Assembly (NCBI RefSeq): GCF_001865995.1
Contig: NZ_MLQQ01000025.1
Span: 1 to 62,135, forward strand
Length of the DNA stretch: 62,135 nucleotides
Direction: 5' to 3'
DNA from: Anaerobacillus arseniciselenatis
GTDB taxonomy: Bacteria; Bacillota; Bacilli; Bacillales; Anaerobacillaceae
Under the pieces are notes generated by a model. It did not search any database. It was given only the letters and a program-made list of their open reading frames with translations, and had not been told where the DNA came from. Position numbers and translations under genes: made by a program. Shown here piece by piece: positions 53,953 through 62,083 of the stretch (position 1 is the first letter of the stretch; every line of letters starts with the position of its first letter).

Positions 53953-55314
53953 ATGATGTTCACAAGAAAGGTGATCGTTCAAACAGATAAAAATAGCATT
54001 TTCAAAAATAGTGATCATATAAAAATAGCTCGTGCTTTATGTAAAAAATGGGCGCTTAATGATGGAGAAAACCTCTTTTTACAGTTTGGGAATCAAATAG
54101 AAGAAGTATGTATCATTGAGACTCCGGTTTATAAAATTCCAACGATTGAGATTACTCCTGATTTAGCAAAAAAACTCGCTATTCCTTTTGAGATATTTCC
54201 AATCCATTGTCTATATAAACAGGAGGAGAATACACTTAAACTAGGACCCATTATTAGTTGTGTCACAAACCAAATGTACCACGAAGAAGAAAAATTTAGT
54301 AGTATGACGCCTTTTTTTGAAGAAATGGCACAGTTTGCAAAGCAGAACCACATTTTTTTCTTTATAAACCCGTTAATCGAATGGGATGGACAGTTTGAAG
54401 GCTATGTGTTCGATAGCGGAAAATGGATCGCAAGTTCATTACCTATCCCGGAAGCAGTCTACAACCGCATCGGTTCACGCCATTTTGAAACTACTGAACC
54501 ATTTAAACAGCTTTCAACATTTTTACAAGAAGAAAATATACCTTATTTTAATCATTGTTTCTTAGATAAATGGGAAACTCATAATACATTAATAAGTTAC
54601 CCAGAAATGCATCCCTATTTACCTAATACGACACTTTTCGATGATTACGAGACTTTCATTGAAAAACTGACCGTAAATAAATGTATTTTTTTAAAACCTG
54701 TCTTTGGTAGTCAAGGGCGGCAAATATTACGAATTGAAGCTGATAAAAATCGCTACGTCGTTTACTATTCAGCTTTTTCACAAGAAGTCCGGACATTATT
54801 TCGTTCAAGCTACCTACTTTATCAACGGTTATGTGACCGTCTAAATAACCAACCGTTTATTATCCAAGAAGGAATTGACCTAATTCCTATTGATGATTGT
54901 CCACTAGACTTTCGAATTCTTTGCATAAAAAATTCCGATCAAAAATGGAAAGTCGTTTCGTCAGTGGCTAGAATTTCCCCGAAGGAAAGAATTGTTTCAA
55001 ACATCGCAAAAGGTGGCGAACAAAAACGACCTATTGAGGTTTTATCACAACTGTTTGATGAAAAGCTCGCCTATCAATACGTTAAATTAATGGGGGAATT
55101 AGCGGTTGAAGCCGCGACTTTAATTAGTGATCGTTATGACGAACTTTTTGGTGAGTTAGGAGTAGACATTGCACTAGATAAAGATGGAAAGCTCTGGATT
55201 ATCGAAGTGAATTCAAAACCATCAAAATCAGATGAGGTTACAAGCCGGATACGACCTTCGACTAGAGCAGTTATCGCATACTTAAGTTACTTATCCGGAT
55301 ATCCTCTTAAATGA
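53953..55314 (+). CDS. yheD: YheC/YheD-family ATP-grasp protein, first of four
   Basis: Spore-coat-associated ATP-grasp enzyme of unknown product. 453 residues, the same length as B. subtilis YheD. The N-terminal third is a YheC/D-specific domain; the ATP-grasp part has FLKPVFGSQGRQI, FIIQEGIDLI, PLDFRIL, NIAKGGEQ and the metal/ATP motif LWIIEVNSKP. The ribosome site is weak (ATGAGTGATTA before ATG 53953; ATG 53956 is equally possible). It heads a four-gene paralogous array. Confidence 0.87.
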   Translation: MMFTRKVIVQTDKNSIFKNSDHIKIARALCKKWALNDGENLFLQFGNQIEEVCIIETPVYKIPTIEITPDLAKKLAIPFEIFPIHCLYKQEENTLKLGPIISCVTNQMYHEEEKFSSMTPFFEEMAQFAKQNHIFFFINPLIEWDGQFEGYVFDSGKWIASSLPIPEAVYNRIGSRHFETTEPFKQLSTFLQEENIPYFNHCFLDKWETHNTLISYPEMHPYLPNTTLFDDYETFIEKLTVNKCIFLKPVFGSQGRQILRIEADKNRYVVYYSAFSQEVRTLFRSSYLLYQRLCDRLNNQPFIIQEGIDLIPIDDCPLDFRILCIKNSDQKWKVVSSVARISPKERIVSNIAKGGEQKRPIEVLSQLFDEKLAYQYVKLMGELAVEAATLISDRYDELFGELGVDIALDKDGKLWIIEVNSKPSKSDEVTSRIRPSTRAVIAYLSYLSGYPLK

Positions 55315-55339
55315 AAATTGAACGAAAGGAGGAACCTTT

Positions 55340-56389
55340 ATGGGTGATCTCGGTATTTTAGTTACAAATTTACACCAAGAACAAATGTATTTTACCGATA
55401 TCGCTAAAGCTGGTTGTAATAAAGGCATGCATGTTTACCTTTTTTTACCTACAACCATTGATGCGAACAAAAAAATCGCTAAAGGAAAAAGATATTGCGA
55501 TATAACTAACCAGTGGGTAAATGAAACTTTTTCAATACCCTTATTTATTTATGATCGTTGTTTCTATGAAAATGAAACGACATATAAAAAATATTTCCCT
55601 AGTTTGTCTTGGTTAAAATCTCAACCGGACATCGTATTTTTAGGGCACGGTCTTCCAAACAAGTGGCTAGTATATAAATTATTAAGTAAGGATCCAACCA
55701 TTTATTCGTTTTTGCCGGAAACTGTACTTTTAAGCAATCGCTCGCAAGTTTCTTCTATGTTCAAAAAACATCATTCTATTTTATTTAAACCTGTGAGTGG
55801 ATCGCAAGGAAAAGGGATTTTTGTATTATCAAAAGAAAACGACTCATTTTCCCTTTTAGCTAAAAAAGAGGGAGAGATTTTTTTCAAACGACTGACAGAA
55901 AAGCAAGTAGAACATCTGTTATATAAAGTAATGAAACGATACAAATATTTAGTGCAACCGTTTCTTTCTTTAACAAATCAACAACAACAGCCATTTGATT
56001 TACGTGTATTTTTGCAAAAAGATGACCAAGGTCAATGGCAAGAAATCGGCAGAGGCCTCCGTACTGGTAAAGTAGGCGATTTCACTTCTAACTTAGCAGG
56101 TGGAGGTACAGTAGACTGTTACGATGACTGGCTTCGCTCTTTATCGAGTACGGCCCAAGTTGTCCTAAGAAAAAATTTAAAGGAATTAATCGAACGAATT
56201 CCAACCATGTTAGAAAAACATTACCCATTGTTTGAGTTGGGCCTAGATTTCGGCTTTGATAAAGAAGGCAGGCTATGGCTTCTAGAAGTCAATTCTAAAC
56301 CAGGAAGAAAAGTAATTCTCACTAGTTTTCCTAACAAAGAAAACTTTTTAGCAAACGGACCGATTAATTATTGTTTATTTTTACAGTAG
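55340..56389 (+). CDS. yheC: YheC/YheD-family ATP-grasp protein, second of four
   Basis: 349 residues, shorter than its neighbours because the N-terminal domain is reduced; this matches B. subtilis YheC (363). Motifs: LGHGLPNKWLVYKLL, LFKPVSGSQGKGIF, PFDLRVFLQKD, GDFTSNLAGGG and LWLLEVNSKPGRK. Strong AAAGGAGG before ATG 55340, 25 bases behind the first gene. Its TAG touches MITE copy k, which separates it from the third gene. Confidence 0.87.
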   Translation: MGDLGILVTNLHQEQMYFTDIAKAGCNKGMHVYLFLPTTIDANKKIAKGKRYCDITNQWVNETFSIPLFIYDRCFYENETTYKKYFPSLSWLKSQPDIVFLGHGLPNKWLVYKLLSKDPTIYSFLPETVLLSNRSQVSSMFKKHHSILFKPVSGSQGKGIFVLSKENDSFSLLAKKEGEIFFKRLTEKQVEHLLYKVMKRYKYLVQPFLSLTNQQQQPFDLRVFLQKDDQGQWQEIGRGLRTGKVGDFTSNLAGGGTVDCYDDWLRSLSSTAQVVLRKNLKELIERIPTMLEKHYPLFELGLDFGFDKEGRLWLLEVNSKPGRKVILTSFPNKENFLANGPINYCLFLQ

Positions 56390-56505
56390 AGTGAATTTCA
56401 TAATCACCTAAAATGAGCCATATCAAACTATATGGAGTTGCGAGCGAATTAACGCAACTCCATATAGATACTTAATGGCATTAAAATTCAATTATGAAAT
56501 TCATT
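56390..56505 (+). repeat. MITE-like palindromic element, copy k
   Basis: AGTGAATTTCATAATCA ... AATTATGAAATTCATT; inner arms ATATGGAGTTGCG / CGCAACTCCATAT, a fully compensated variant. Lies between two ATP-grasp genes and abuts a stop codon. Confidence 0.9.
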
Positions 56506-56530
56506 AAGATAAAAAGGGAGTTGAATTTTC

Positions 56531-57928
56531 ATGAGTCTTGAAGCATTACCGTTTAAAAAAGAAGAAAGCCGCTCGAAAACTATTTATGTACCAATACATT
56601 TATTTAAACAGTTTGTGGAAAAAATTCAGTTTCCTAACACGATCTCTTTCGGCGCAAAAACCGTTGAGTGTAAAGTTGCTCCTCACCCTGAAAAAAAAGA
56701 GGAGTACTTACTTTCAAGTGATTTGTGGGAACAGCTACTTATTCCACATGAAGGACCGATTAATTTAATACACAAAGATGAGGCATTGTATATCGGGCCA
56801 CTCGTTGGGATTTTCACCGCTGGTTTTACTCAATTTAATTTACGCCCGATTGGTGAACGTTCTCTATTTTTCGCAAAATTACTCTCTGTTCAACAAAAGG
56901 TTGGTGCTTTTTACTTCGTGTTTGGTGCTCACCAAATTGATTGGGACGCAGGCACTATCAACGGATATTTTTATACGAAAGACGGTTGGAAGCAAACATT
57001 AGTACCACTCCCTAATGTCGTTTATGACCGCCTTCCTAATCGAAAAGTAGAAAATCTCGAGGTTTCAAAGGAAGTAAAAAGTCGCCTTCAAACAGAATAT
57101 GATATTCCATGGTTCAACCCTGGATTTTTTAATAAATGGGAAATTCATCAACTGCTTGTGGGGGATGAAGAAGCAAGTAAACATTTACCAGAAAGTTTCT
57201 TTCAACCTTCATTCAACGAAATACAACAAATGCTAGAGTCGCATAAACAAGTCTATGTTAAGCCTGCAAACGGAAGTCTCGGCTTAGGGATCCAACAGCT
57301 GATTCAAAAAAAAGAGGAACCTTTCGTTTATTGTCGCTTTCGTAAGGATGAAGAAAACAGACTTAGAAGGTATTCTTCGTTAAAGCGATTGTTACGTAAT
57401 CAGTTTCCATATGGTTTTGATGAAATGATCGCTCAACAAGGCATTAACTTATTAAAGTGGAATAACAACCCGATCGATTTTCGCATTCATACGAATAAAG
57501 ATGAAAATGGCGTCTGGTCTGTTAGTGCAATCGCAGCTAAAATTGCAGGAACAGGAAGCATTACAACACATGTTAAAAGTGGTGGAGAAGTAAAAACGGT
57601 GAAAGAGCTTCTTCATGATATCGGCGCACATCCAACAATCATTAAAAAGTTGCATAGTACAGCGCTTTTACTAAGCGAAAAAATTGATGAAAAAATGCCC
57701 GGATTTATTGGTGAGATCGGCTTTGATATTGGAGTTGATCAAAACAACCATGTTTGGATGTTTGAAGCAAATTCAAAACCAGGAAGAACGATTTTTGCAC
57801 ATCCGAGATTAAAAGCTGATGATTTACAGTCACGAAGGTTGCCACTAGAATATGCCATCTATTTATTTAAAAGTTCCGTGGAAACACAACCTGATCTCGT
57901 GAATGCCAATGAATATTTTTTACGATGA
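56531..57928 (+). CDS. YheC/YheD-family ATP-grasp protein, third of four
   Basis: 465 residues with the full YheD-like N-terminal domain (IGPLVGIFTAGF at about 83-94, NVVYDRLPNRKVE, WFNPGFFNKWEIHQLL). The ATP-grasp part has VYVKPANGSLGLGI, PIDFRIHTNKDENG, GSITTHVKSGGE and VWMFEANSKPGRT (alanine in the usual EVNSKP). AAGGGAG before ATG 56531. Its end overlaps the fourth gene by 26 bases, indicating translational coupling. Confidence 0.87.
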   Translation: MSLEALPFKKEESRSKTIYVPIHLFKQFVEKIQFPNTISFGAKTVECKVAPHPEKKEEYLLSSDLWEQLLIPHEGPINLIHKDEALYIGPLVGIFTAGFTQFNLRPIGERSLFFAKLLSVQQKVGAFYFVFGAHQIDWDAGTINGYFYTKDGWKQTLVPLPNVVYDRLPNRKVENLEVSKEVKSRLQTEYDIPWFNPGFFNKWEIHQLLVGDEEASKHLPESFFQPSFNEIQQMLESHKQVYVKPANGSLGLGIQQLIQKKEEPFVYCRFRKDEENRLRRYSSLKRLLRNQFPYGFDEMIAQQGINLLKWNNNPIDFRIHTNKDENGVWSVSAIAAKIAGTGSITTHVKSGGEVKTVKELLHDIGAHPTIIKKLHSTALLLSEKIDEKMPGFIGEIGFDIGVDQNNHVWMFEANSKPGRTIFAHPRLKADDLQSRRLPLEYAIYLFKSSVETQPDLVNANEYFLR

Positions 57929-59084
57929 TAAAACGAAAACATGGCAATGCGATTGCCAAGAAAGACTTGTAATTGGCAAAAATCGACTTTCATTGATGAA
58001 TGATCAGGGAACTTGCAGAGATCCAGAGGACGGTTTTCATGTCAAAAAGGTCGGCGATAAAGTGGGTCCATTCATTGGTATTTTAACGAGTAAAGAAAAT
58101 CGTCGTGACTTTTACGGTAACCGCGCAACCTTTAAAAGAATTCAACGGTATTTACAGCAATATGGAGGCATTTCTTTCGTCATGATTCCTGAAGGACTTA
58201 AAGATGACCATGTAGACGGATATATTTTTCATAAAGGGGAATGGCGAGAAATGCGCTTTCCACTTCCCGACATTATTTATAATCGCGTTGCATCGTATAG
58301 AGCAGAACATGGAAAAGGGATGGCAACCGTAAAAGCATTAGCTACTAAATATGCCATTCCTTTTTATAACCCGCATTTTTTTGAGAAGTGGGAAATGTAT
58401 ACTCATTTACGGAGAAATCCAAAGATTGCAAAGCATTTGCCACAAACTGATTTGCTAACTAGTAAAAATCAACTGCAAAAATGGTTGCAGCAAGAAAGCG
58501 AAGTTTTTATTAAAGCTACTCTTAGCAACCGTGGCGAAGGGGTCGGTCTAGTCACGGTGCTAGACGACGGCTTTCAATTAGCATCCAACACAGAGAAGCG
58601 ACAGTTTAGTTGTATAGACGAAGTTTGGGATGAGTTAAGACGACGTTTTAAAAGACGAACGCTGATTGTTCAAAAAAAAATATGGTTAAAGGACTTTGAA
58701 AGTCGTCCTTTCGACTTACGGGTACTCGTACAACGCTGCAAAGATGTGTGGAACGTCAGTGGTATCGGTGTTCGCTGTGCAGGTGAAAATTCAATTACGA
58801 CCCACGTTCCGAGAGGTGGAAGCATCCTTCCTATAGAAGACGTGCAGGAACACCTTAATATAGAGGCTGTACATGACCTTGCCACAGTCATTGCCTATCA
58901 ATTAGAACTAACGTATGGCTATTTATGCGAGTTTTCGATGGATGTAGGCGTTGACCAAGAAGGTCGAATATGGCTTTTCGAAGTGAATTCGAAACCGATG
59001 AAATTTGATGAACCTCATATTCAAGAAAAAGCTCTGCATGGATTAGTGCAATGCTTTTATGAAGATGCGGGGTTTGAGTTTTGA
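57903..59084 (+). CDS. YheC/YheD-family ATP-grasp protein, fourth of four, divergent loop
   Basis: 393 residues. The N-terminal domain retains GPFIGILTSKENRRDFYG and DIIYNRVASYRAEH. The ATP-binding loop is changed: FIKATLSNRGEGV where paralogues have KP-x-GS-x-G. PFDLRVLVQR, SITTHVPRGG and LWLFEVNSKP-type IWLFEVNSKPMKFDEP are intact. No clear ribosome site; ATG 57903 or 57909 lies inside the preceding gene. The stop codon is formed within a GAGTTTT heptamer tract, so the C end (GFEF) may be set by repeat expansion. Confidence 0.82.
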   Translation: MPMNIFYDDKTKTWQCDCQERLVIGKNRLSLMNDQGTCRDPEDGFHVKKVGDKVGPFIGILTSKENRRDFYGNRATFKRIQRYLQQYGGISFVMIPEGLKDDHVDGYIFHKGEWREMRFPLPDIIYNRVASYRAEHGKGMATVKALATKYAIPFYNPHFFEKWEMYTHLRRNPKIAKHLPQTDLLTSKNQLQKWLQQESEVFIKATLSNRGEGVGLVTVLDDGFQLASNTEKRQFSCIDEVWDELRRRFKRRTLIVQKKIWLKDFESRPFDLRVLVQRCKDVWNVSGIGVRCAGENSITTHVPRGGSILPIEDVQEHLNIEAVHDLATVIAYQLELTYGYLCEFSMDVGVDQEGRIWLFEVNSKPMKFDEPHIQEKALHGLVQCFYEDAGFEF

Positions 59085-59146
59085 GTTTTGAGTTTTGAGT
59101 TTTGAGTTTTGAGTTTTGAGTTTTGAGTTTTGAGTTTTGAGTTTTG
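59076..59146 (+). repeat. Perfect GAGTTTT heptamer tract, about 10 units
   Basis: About 70 bases of uninterrupted GAGTTTT, starting inside the last ATP-grasp codons and running to the terminator. A length change by one unit alters frame in the tract. Confidence 0.93.
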
Positions 59147-59148
59147 AA

Positions 59149-59182
59149 AAGAGTCGCTGGCAAGCCCAGCGACTCTTTTCTT
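59149..59182 (+). terminator. Terminator of the ATP-grasp array
   Basis: AAGAGTCGCTGG-CAAGC-CCAGCGACTCTT followed by TTCTTTC: a perfect 12-bp stem. Confidence 0.9.
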
Positions 59183-59220
59183 TCTTAGGACCTGGCTTAT
59201 TCATTGGGCATGCAAGATTT

Positions 59221-59445
59221 TTCGTATTATCGCAAATAAACAACCTAAAATCGCAAGAAAAATTCAATTATCGCGCAAAATAATCGTCATTAACTCTGGA
59301 ATTACATACTCCCTCGGTGGCTCGTGCAAAATTATTTTAATTATCGCAAATAAACAACCTAGAATCGCAAGATAAACTCAATTATCGCAAAAATATCGTC
59401 ATTAACTCTAGAATTACGCACTCCCTAGGTGGCCCGTGCAATTAC
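59221..59445. repeat. Direct duplication with phased ATCGCAA motifs
   Basis: A unit of about 114 bases occurs twice (from 59224 and from 59338). Each has three ATCGCAA-type motifs 21 and 20 bases apart (59229, 59250, 59270; 59343, 59364, 59384), then TCGTCATTAACTCT and GAATTAC...ACTCCCT-GGTGGC-CGTGCAA. No gene is present. The motifs face one side of the helix. Confidence 0.75.
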
Positions 59446-59522
59446 ATACAATAAAAAATATTTATATTCTCAATCAATTTACACAAAATAGTAATGAAGA
59501 AACTTTCAGGGAGGTACTAATC

Positions 59523-59690
59523 ATGAAAAAAGAGGATTCTAAATATGAAGGACGCGACAAAGTTTATGTCGATGTTGATCGGATGACCAATGAAGGAATG
59601 GCTGGTGGAACTGTTACTGACCGATATGACCACCCTCAAATAGAAGAAGCACAAGACTTTAAAGAGGAAGAGCCACCGAAGAAAGGTTAA
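59523..59690 (+). CDS. Small acidic hydrophilic protein
   Basis: 55 residues starting ATG 59523 seven bases behind GGGAGG; a longer frame lacks signals. Composition is very polar and acidic (KKEDSKYEGRDKVYVDVDR, then GMAGGTVTDRY and a KEEEPPKKG tail). No membrane part, no recognised family. Possibly a small spore or stress protein; this is a guess from size and composition. Confidence 0.6.
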   Translation: MKKEDSKYEGRDKVYVDVDRMTNEGMAGGTVTDRYDHPQIEEAQDFKEEEPPKKG

Positions 59691-59699
59691 TTTGATAGT

Positions 59700-59790
59700 G
59701 CAACATTCACAATGTACAATTACCGTTTTAAGTTGCTTCGAAGCTGAACTGACAGTAATTATAAATTGTGAATTTTAAATTGTAAATTAC
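59700..59790. repeat. AT-rich element with GCTTCG core, copy 4
   Basis: CACAATGTACAATTACCG ... AATTGTGAATTTTAAATTG around TTGCTTCGAAGCTGAA. Confidence 0.6.
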
Positions 59791-59866
59791 ATGAAACAAG
59801 TTGTTTTATTTTTTACGGTTTGATACCCTTTATTAAAGAAAATTGCGACTGAAGGGATAAATCTTG

Positions 59867-60763
59867 ATGGAACAATTAAGAAAGCTTTTAAATCACGCGC
59901 TACTAAAAACCGACGACCAGCATAAGAAAAACGTTCTAAAATACGAGACTGTAAATGGTGAAACTATTTTTTTAAATAGAGATCATCTGACAAGGGACCA
60001 AATAAACCTTTTAAATGTGTTTTTAACTCCGATAGTTGAAACAGCCCGTAATGAATCGGATGCGCAAAAGTTTTGGAAGGCGTTAGTCAATGGGGATAAA
60101 AGTTTAATTAACCACGCCCCTATAACTGCGCCTTTTTATCAGTTTGTTCACTTTTCTATTAATAGTGATATTCAAAACAATGAAGAGTTTGAAGAAGCGG
60201 TCGAAAACTTTTTCACAACAGAGATTACGGTCGTTTGGAATACAAAAAGAAGCGGTTTTATTGTGCTATACATTACAGAAGATGATATTGAAAACGACAA
60301 TGAGGCAATGGTCGAGGCGATTATGTCCGATTTTTTCGTAAAAATGACGATTTTTCAAGGGAATAAGTTTTCAAATTTAGAAGAGGTTATCAGTTTGTAT
60401 CCATGGGAGGAAAATACTCTTACTTTAGCTAGAAATTTTTCCCCAAACAACTCAGTCATCAAAAAAGAAAAGTTAATTCCTTATATCCTTGCCAACGAGG
60501 TATCTGACTTAACGAAAAAAATGCTTACAGAAACGATTAGTTCATTACGTGAAGATAAAGAATTGTTAAAAACGATCAAAGTTTTTTTAGAGTGTAACTT
60601 AAATACGACGTTAGCGGCAAAAGAGTTATTTATGCACCGTAATAGTTTACAATATCGTATTGAAAAATTTATTGAAAGGTCTGGAATAGACATTAAGCAA
60701 TTTCAACAAGCTGCAGCGCTTCATATTCTGATTGCGTTAGAAGAAACAATGGAAAATAACTAG
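59867..60763 (+). CDS. PucR/CdaR-type transcriptional regulator
   Basis: 298 residues. The C-terminal 60 residues form the PucR-type helix-turn-helix: TIKVFLECNLNTTLAAKELF followed by MHRNSLQYRIEKFIE. The N-terminal part (about 1-200) is a sensory region without recognised motif. ATG 59867 follows AAGGGA by nine bases. It lies directly before msmX, so it may control it; an inverted repeat GTGCACAAA/TTTGTGCAC in the gap is a candidate site. Confidence 0.8.
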   Translation: MEQLRKLLNHALLKTDDQHKKNVLKYETVNGETIFLNRDHLTRDQINLLNVFLTPIVETARNESDAQKFWKALVNGDKSLINHAPITAPFYQFVHFSINSDIQNNEEFEEAVENFFTTEITVVWNTKRSGFIVLYITEDDIENDNEAMVEAIMSDFFVKMTIFQGNKFSNLEEVISLYPWEENTLTLARNFSPNNSVIKKEKLIPYILANEVSDLTKKMLTETISSLREDKELLKTIKVFLECNLNTTLAAKELFMHRNSLQYRIEKFIERSGIDIKQFQQAAALHILIALEETMENN

Positions 60764-60776
60764 TTAATATTGCACT

Positions 60777-60807
60777 GTGCACAAACGAGCCTATAATCTT
60801 TGTGCAC
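60777..60807. promoter_or_regulatory. Inverted repeat between the PucR-type gene and msmX
   Basis: GTGCACAAA (60777-60785) and TTTGTGCAC (60799-60807) are exact inverted repeats with a 13-base spacer. No T-run follows, so an operator is more likely than a terminator. Confidence 0.5.
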
Positions 60808-60815
60808 GCTTACAA

Positions 60816-60844
60816 TTTACTGAAACGCTTTCATTGGGTACAAT
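60816..60844 (+). promoter_or_regulatory. msmX promoter with cre-like box in the spacer
   Basis: TTTACT (60816-60821), 17 bases, TACAAT (60839-60844). The spacer holds TGAAACGCTTTCA, a cre-like palindrome one base shorter than the standard TGAAANCGCTTTCA. CcpA repression is inferred. Confidence 0.65.
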
Positions 60845-60881
60845 ATGTTCATAAGATAATAACAATTTGGAGGCGTTAATT

Positions 60882-61973
60882 ATGGCAGAAATTTCATTAA
60901 AAAATATTTATAAAATTTATGATGGTGATGTTACAGCCGTTTCTGATTTTAACCTTGATATTAAAGATAAAGAATTCATCGTATTCGTAGGTCCATCGGG
61001 TTGTGGTAAGTCAACAACTCTACGTATGATCGCCGGATTGGAAGATATTTCAAAAGGTGAATTATACATTGGCGACCGTCTTGTAAATGATGTTGCACCT
61101 AAAGATCGTGACATTGCGATGGTATTCCAAAACTATGCATTATACCCACATATGAACGTATATGAAAACATGGCATTCGGTCTTAAACTTCGTAAGTTTA
61201 AAAAAGAAGAAATTGACCGTCGTGTAAAAGAAGCAGCAAAAATTCTTGGCTTAACAGAAATGTTAGACCGTAAACCTAAAGCAATGTCTGGTGGTCAGCG
61301 TCAACGTGTTGCACTAGGACGTGCGATCGTTCGTGATCCACAAGTGTTCTTAATGGATGAGCCATTATCAAACCTTGATGCAAAGTTACGTGTACAAATG
61401 CGTGCTGAAATTACGAAACTTCACCAACGTTTACAATCTACAACGATTTACGTAACGCATGACCAAACAGAAGCAATGACAATGGCCACAAGAATTGTCA
61501 TTATGAAAGACGGTGTTATCCAACAAGTTGGTGCTCCTAAAGATGTATACGACAATCCAGAAAACGTCTTTGTTGGTGGCTTTATCGGTTCTCCATCAAT
61601 GAACTTCTTAAATGGTAAGCTTGTTAATGGGAACTTCGAAATGGGCGATGTAAAAATCAAAATTCCTGAAGGAAAATTAAAAATGCTTCAAGATTACGCT
61701 AACCAAGACTTAATTTTAGGAATTCGCCCAGAAGACATTCACGATGAGCCTGTATTTTTAGAGTCTTCTGCTGGAACAAAAATCACGGCAAAAATTGACG
61801 TAGCAGAATTAATGGGTGCTGAATCATACTTATATTCTAAAGTTAACAATCAAGATTTTGTTGCTCGTGTTGACTCGAGAACTGACGTTCAAAATGGTCA
61901 AGACATTCAATTAGCTTTCGACATGAACAAATGTCATTTCTTTGATCCAAAAACAGAATTAAGAATTCGTTAA
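60882..61973 (+). CDS. msmX: Multi-sugar ABC importer ATPase MsmX
   Basis: Shared ATPase that powers several carbohydrate importers in Bacillus. 363 residues from ATG 60882 behind TTTGGAGG. Walker A GPSGCGKST (37-45), Q-loop VFQNYALYPHMNVYENM, signature MSGGQRQRVALGRA, Walker B VFLMDEPLSNLD, H-loop VTHDQTEAMTMA and a C-terminal TOBE/MalK-type regulatory domain (ILGIRPEDIHDEP). No permease or binding protein is beside it, as expected for MsmX, which serves distant loci. Confidence 0.93.
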   Translation: MAEISLKNIYKIYDGDVTAVSDFNLDIKDKEFIVFVGPSGCGKSTTLRMIAGLEDISKGELYIGDRLVNDVAPKDRDIAMVFQNYALYPHMNVYENMAFGLKLRKFKKEEIDRRVKEAAKILGLTEMLDRKPKAMSGGQRQRVALGRAIVRDPQVFLMDEPLSNLDAKLRVQMRAEITKLHQRLQSTTIYVTHDQTEAMTMATRIVIMKDGVIQQVGAPKDVYDNPENVFVGGFIGSPSMNFLNGKLVNGNFEMGDVKIKIPEGKLKMLQDYANQDLILGIRPEDIHDEPVFLESSAGTKITAKIDVAELMGAESYLYSKVNNQDFVARVDSRTDVQNGQDIQLAFDMNKCHFFDPKTELRIR

Positions 61974-62009
61974 GAGTTAGAAAGTTCAGACACACAGCCC
62001 TAGCACTTA

Positions 62010-62083
62010 ATCGAGTAGGAGGGGGTGACTAACCCCCGACCTCTCACACCACCGTACGTACCGTTCGGTATACGGCGGTTCAA
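62010..62083 (-). ncRNA. 3' end of a group II intron (domains V and VI)
   Basis: On the minus strand GAACCGCCGTATACCG-AACGGTACGTACGGTGGTG (62081-62048) is the conserved domain V hairpin, followed by GAGAGGTC and domain VI GGGGGT-TAGTC-ACCCCC, ending TCCTACTCGATT near 62010. This is the typical 3' end of bacterial class C-type introns. The intron runs off the right edge. Confidence 0.85.

Noticed and set aside
58888..59267. Minus-strand frames with a KLKTQNS repeat
   Set aside because: The peptide repeat is only the translation of the GAGTTTT heptamer tract on the other strand.
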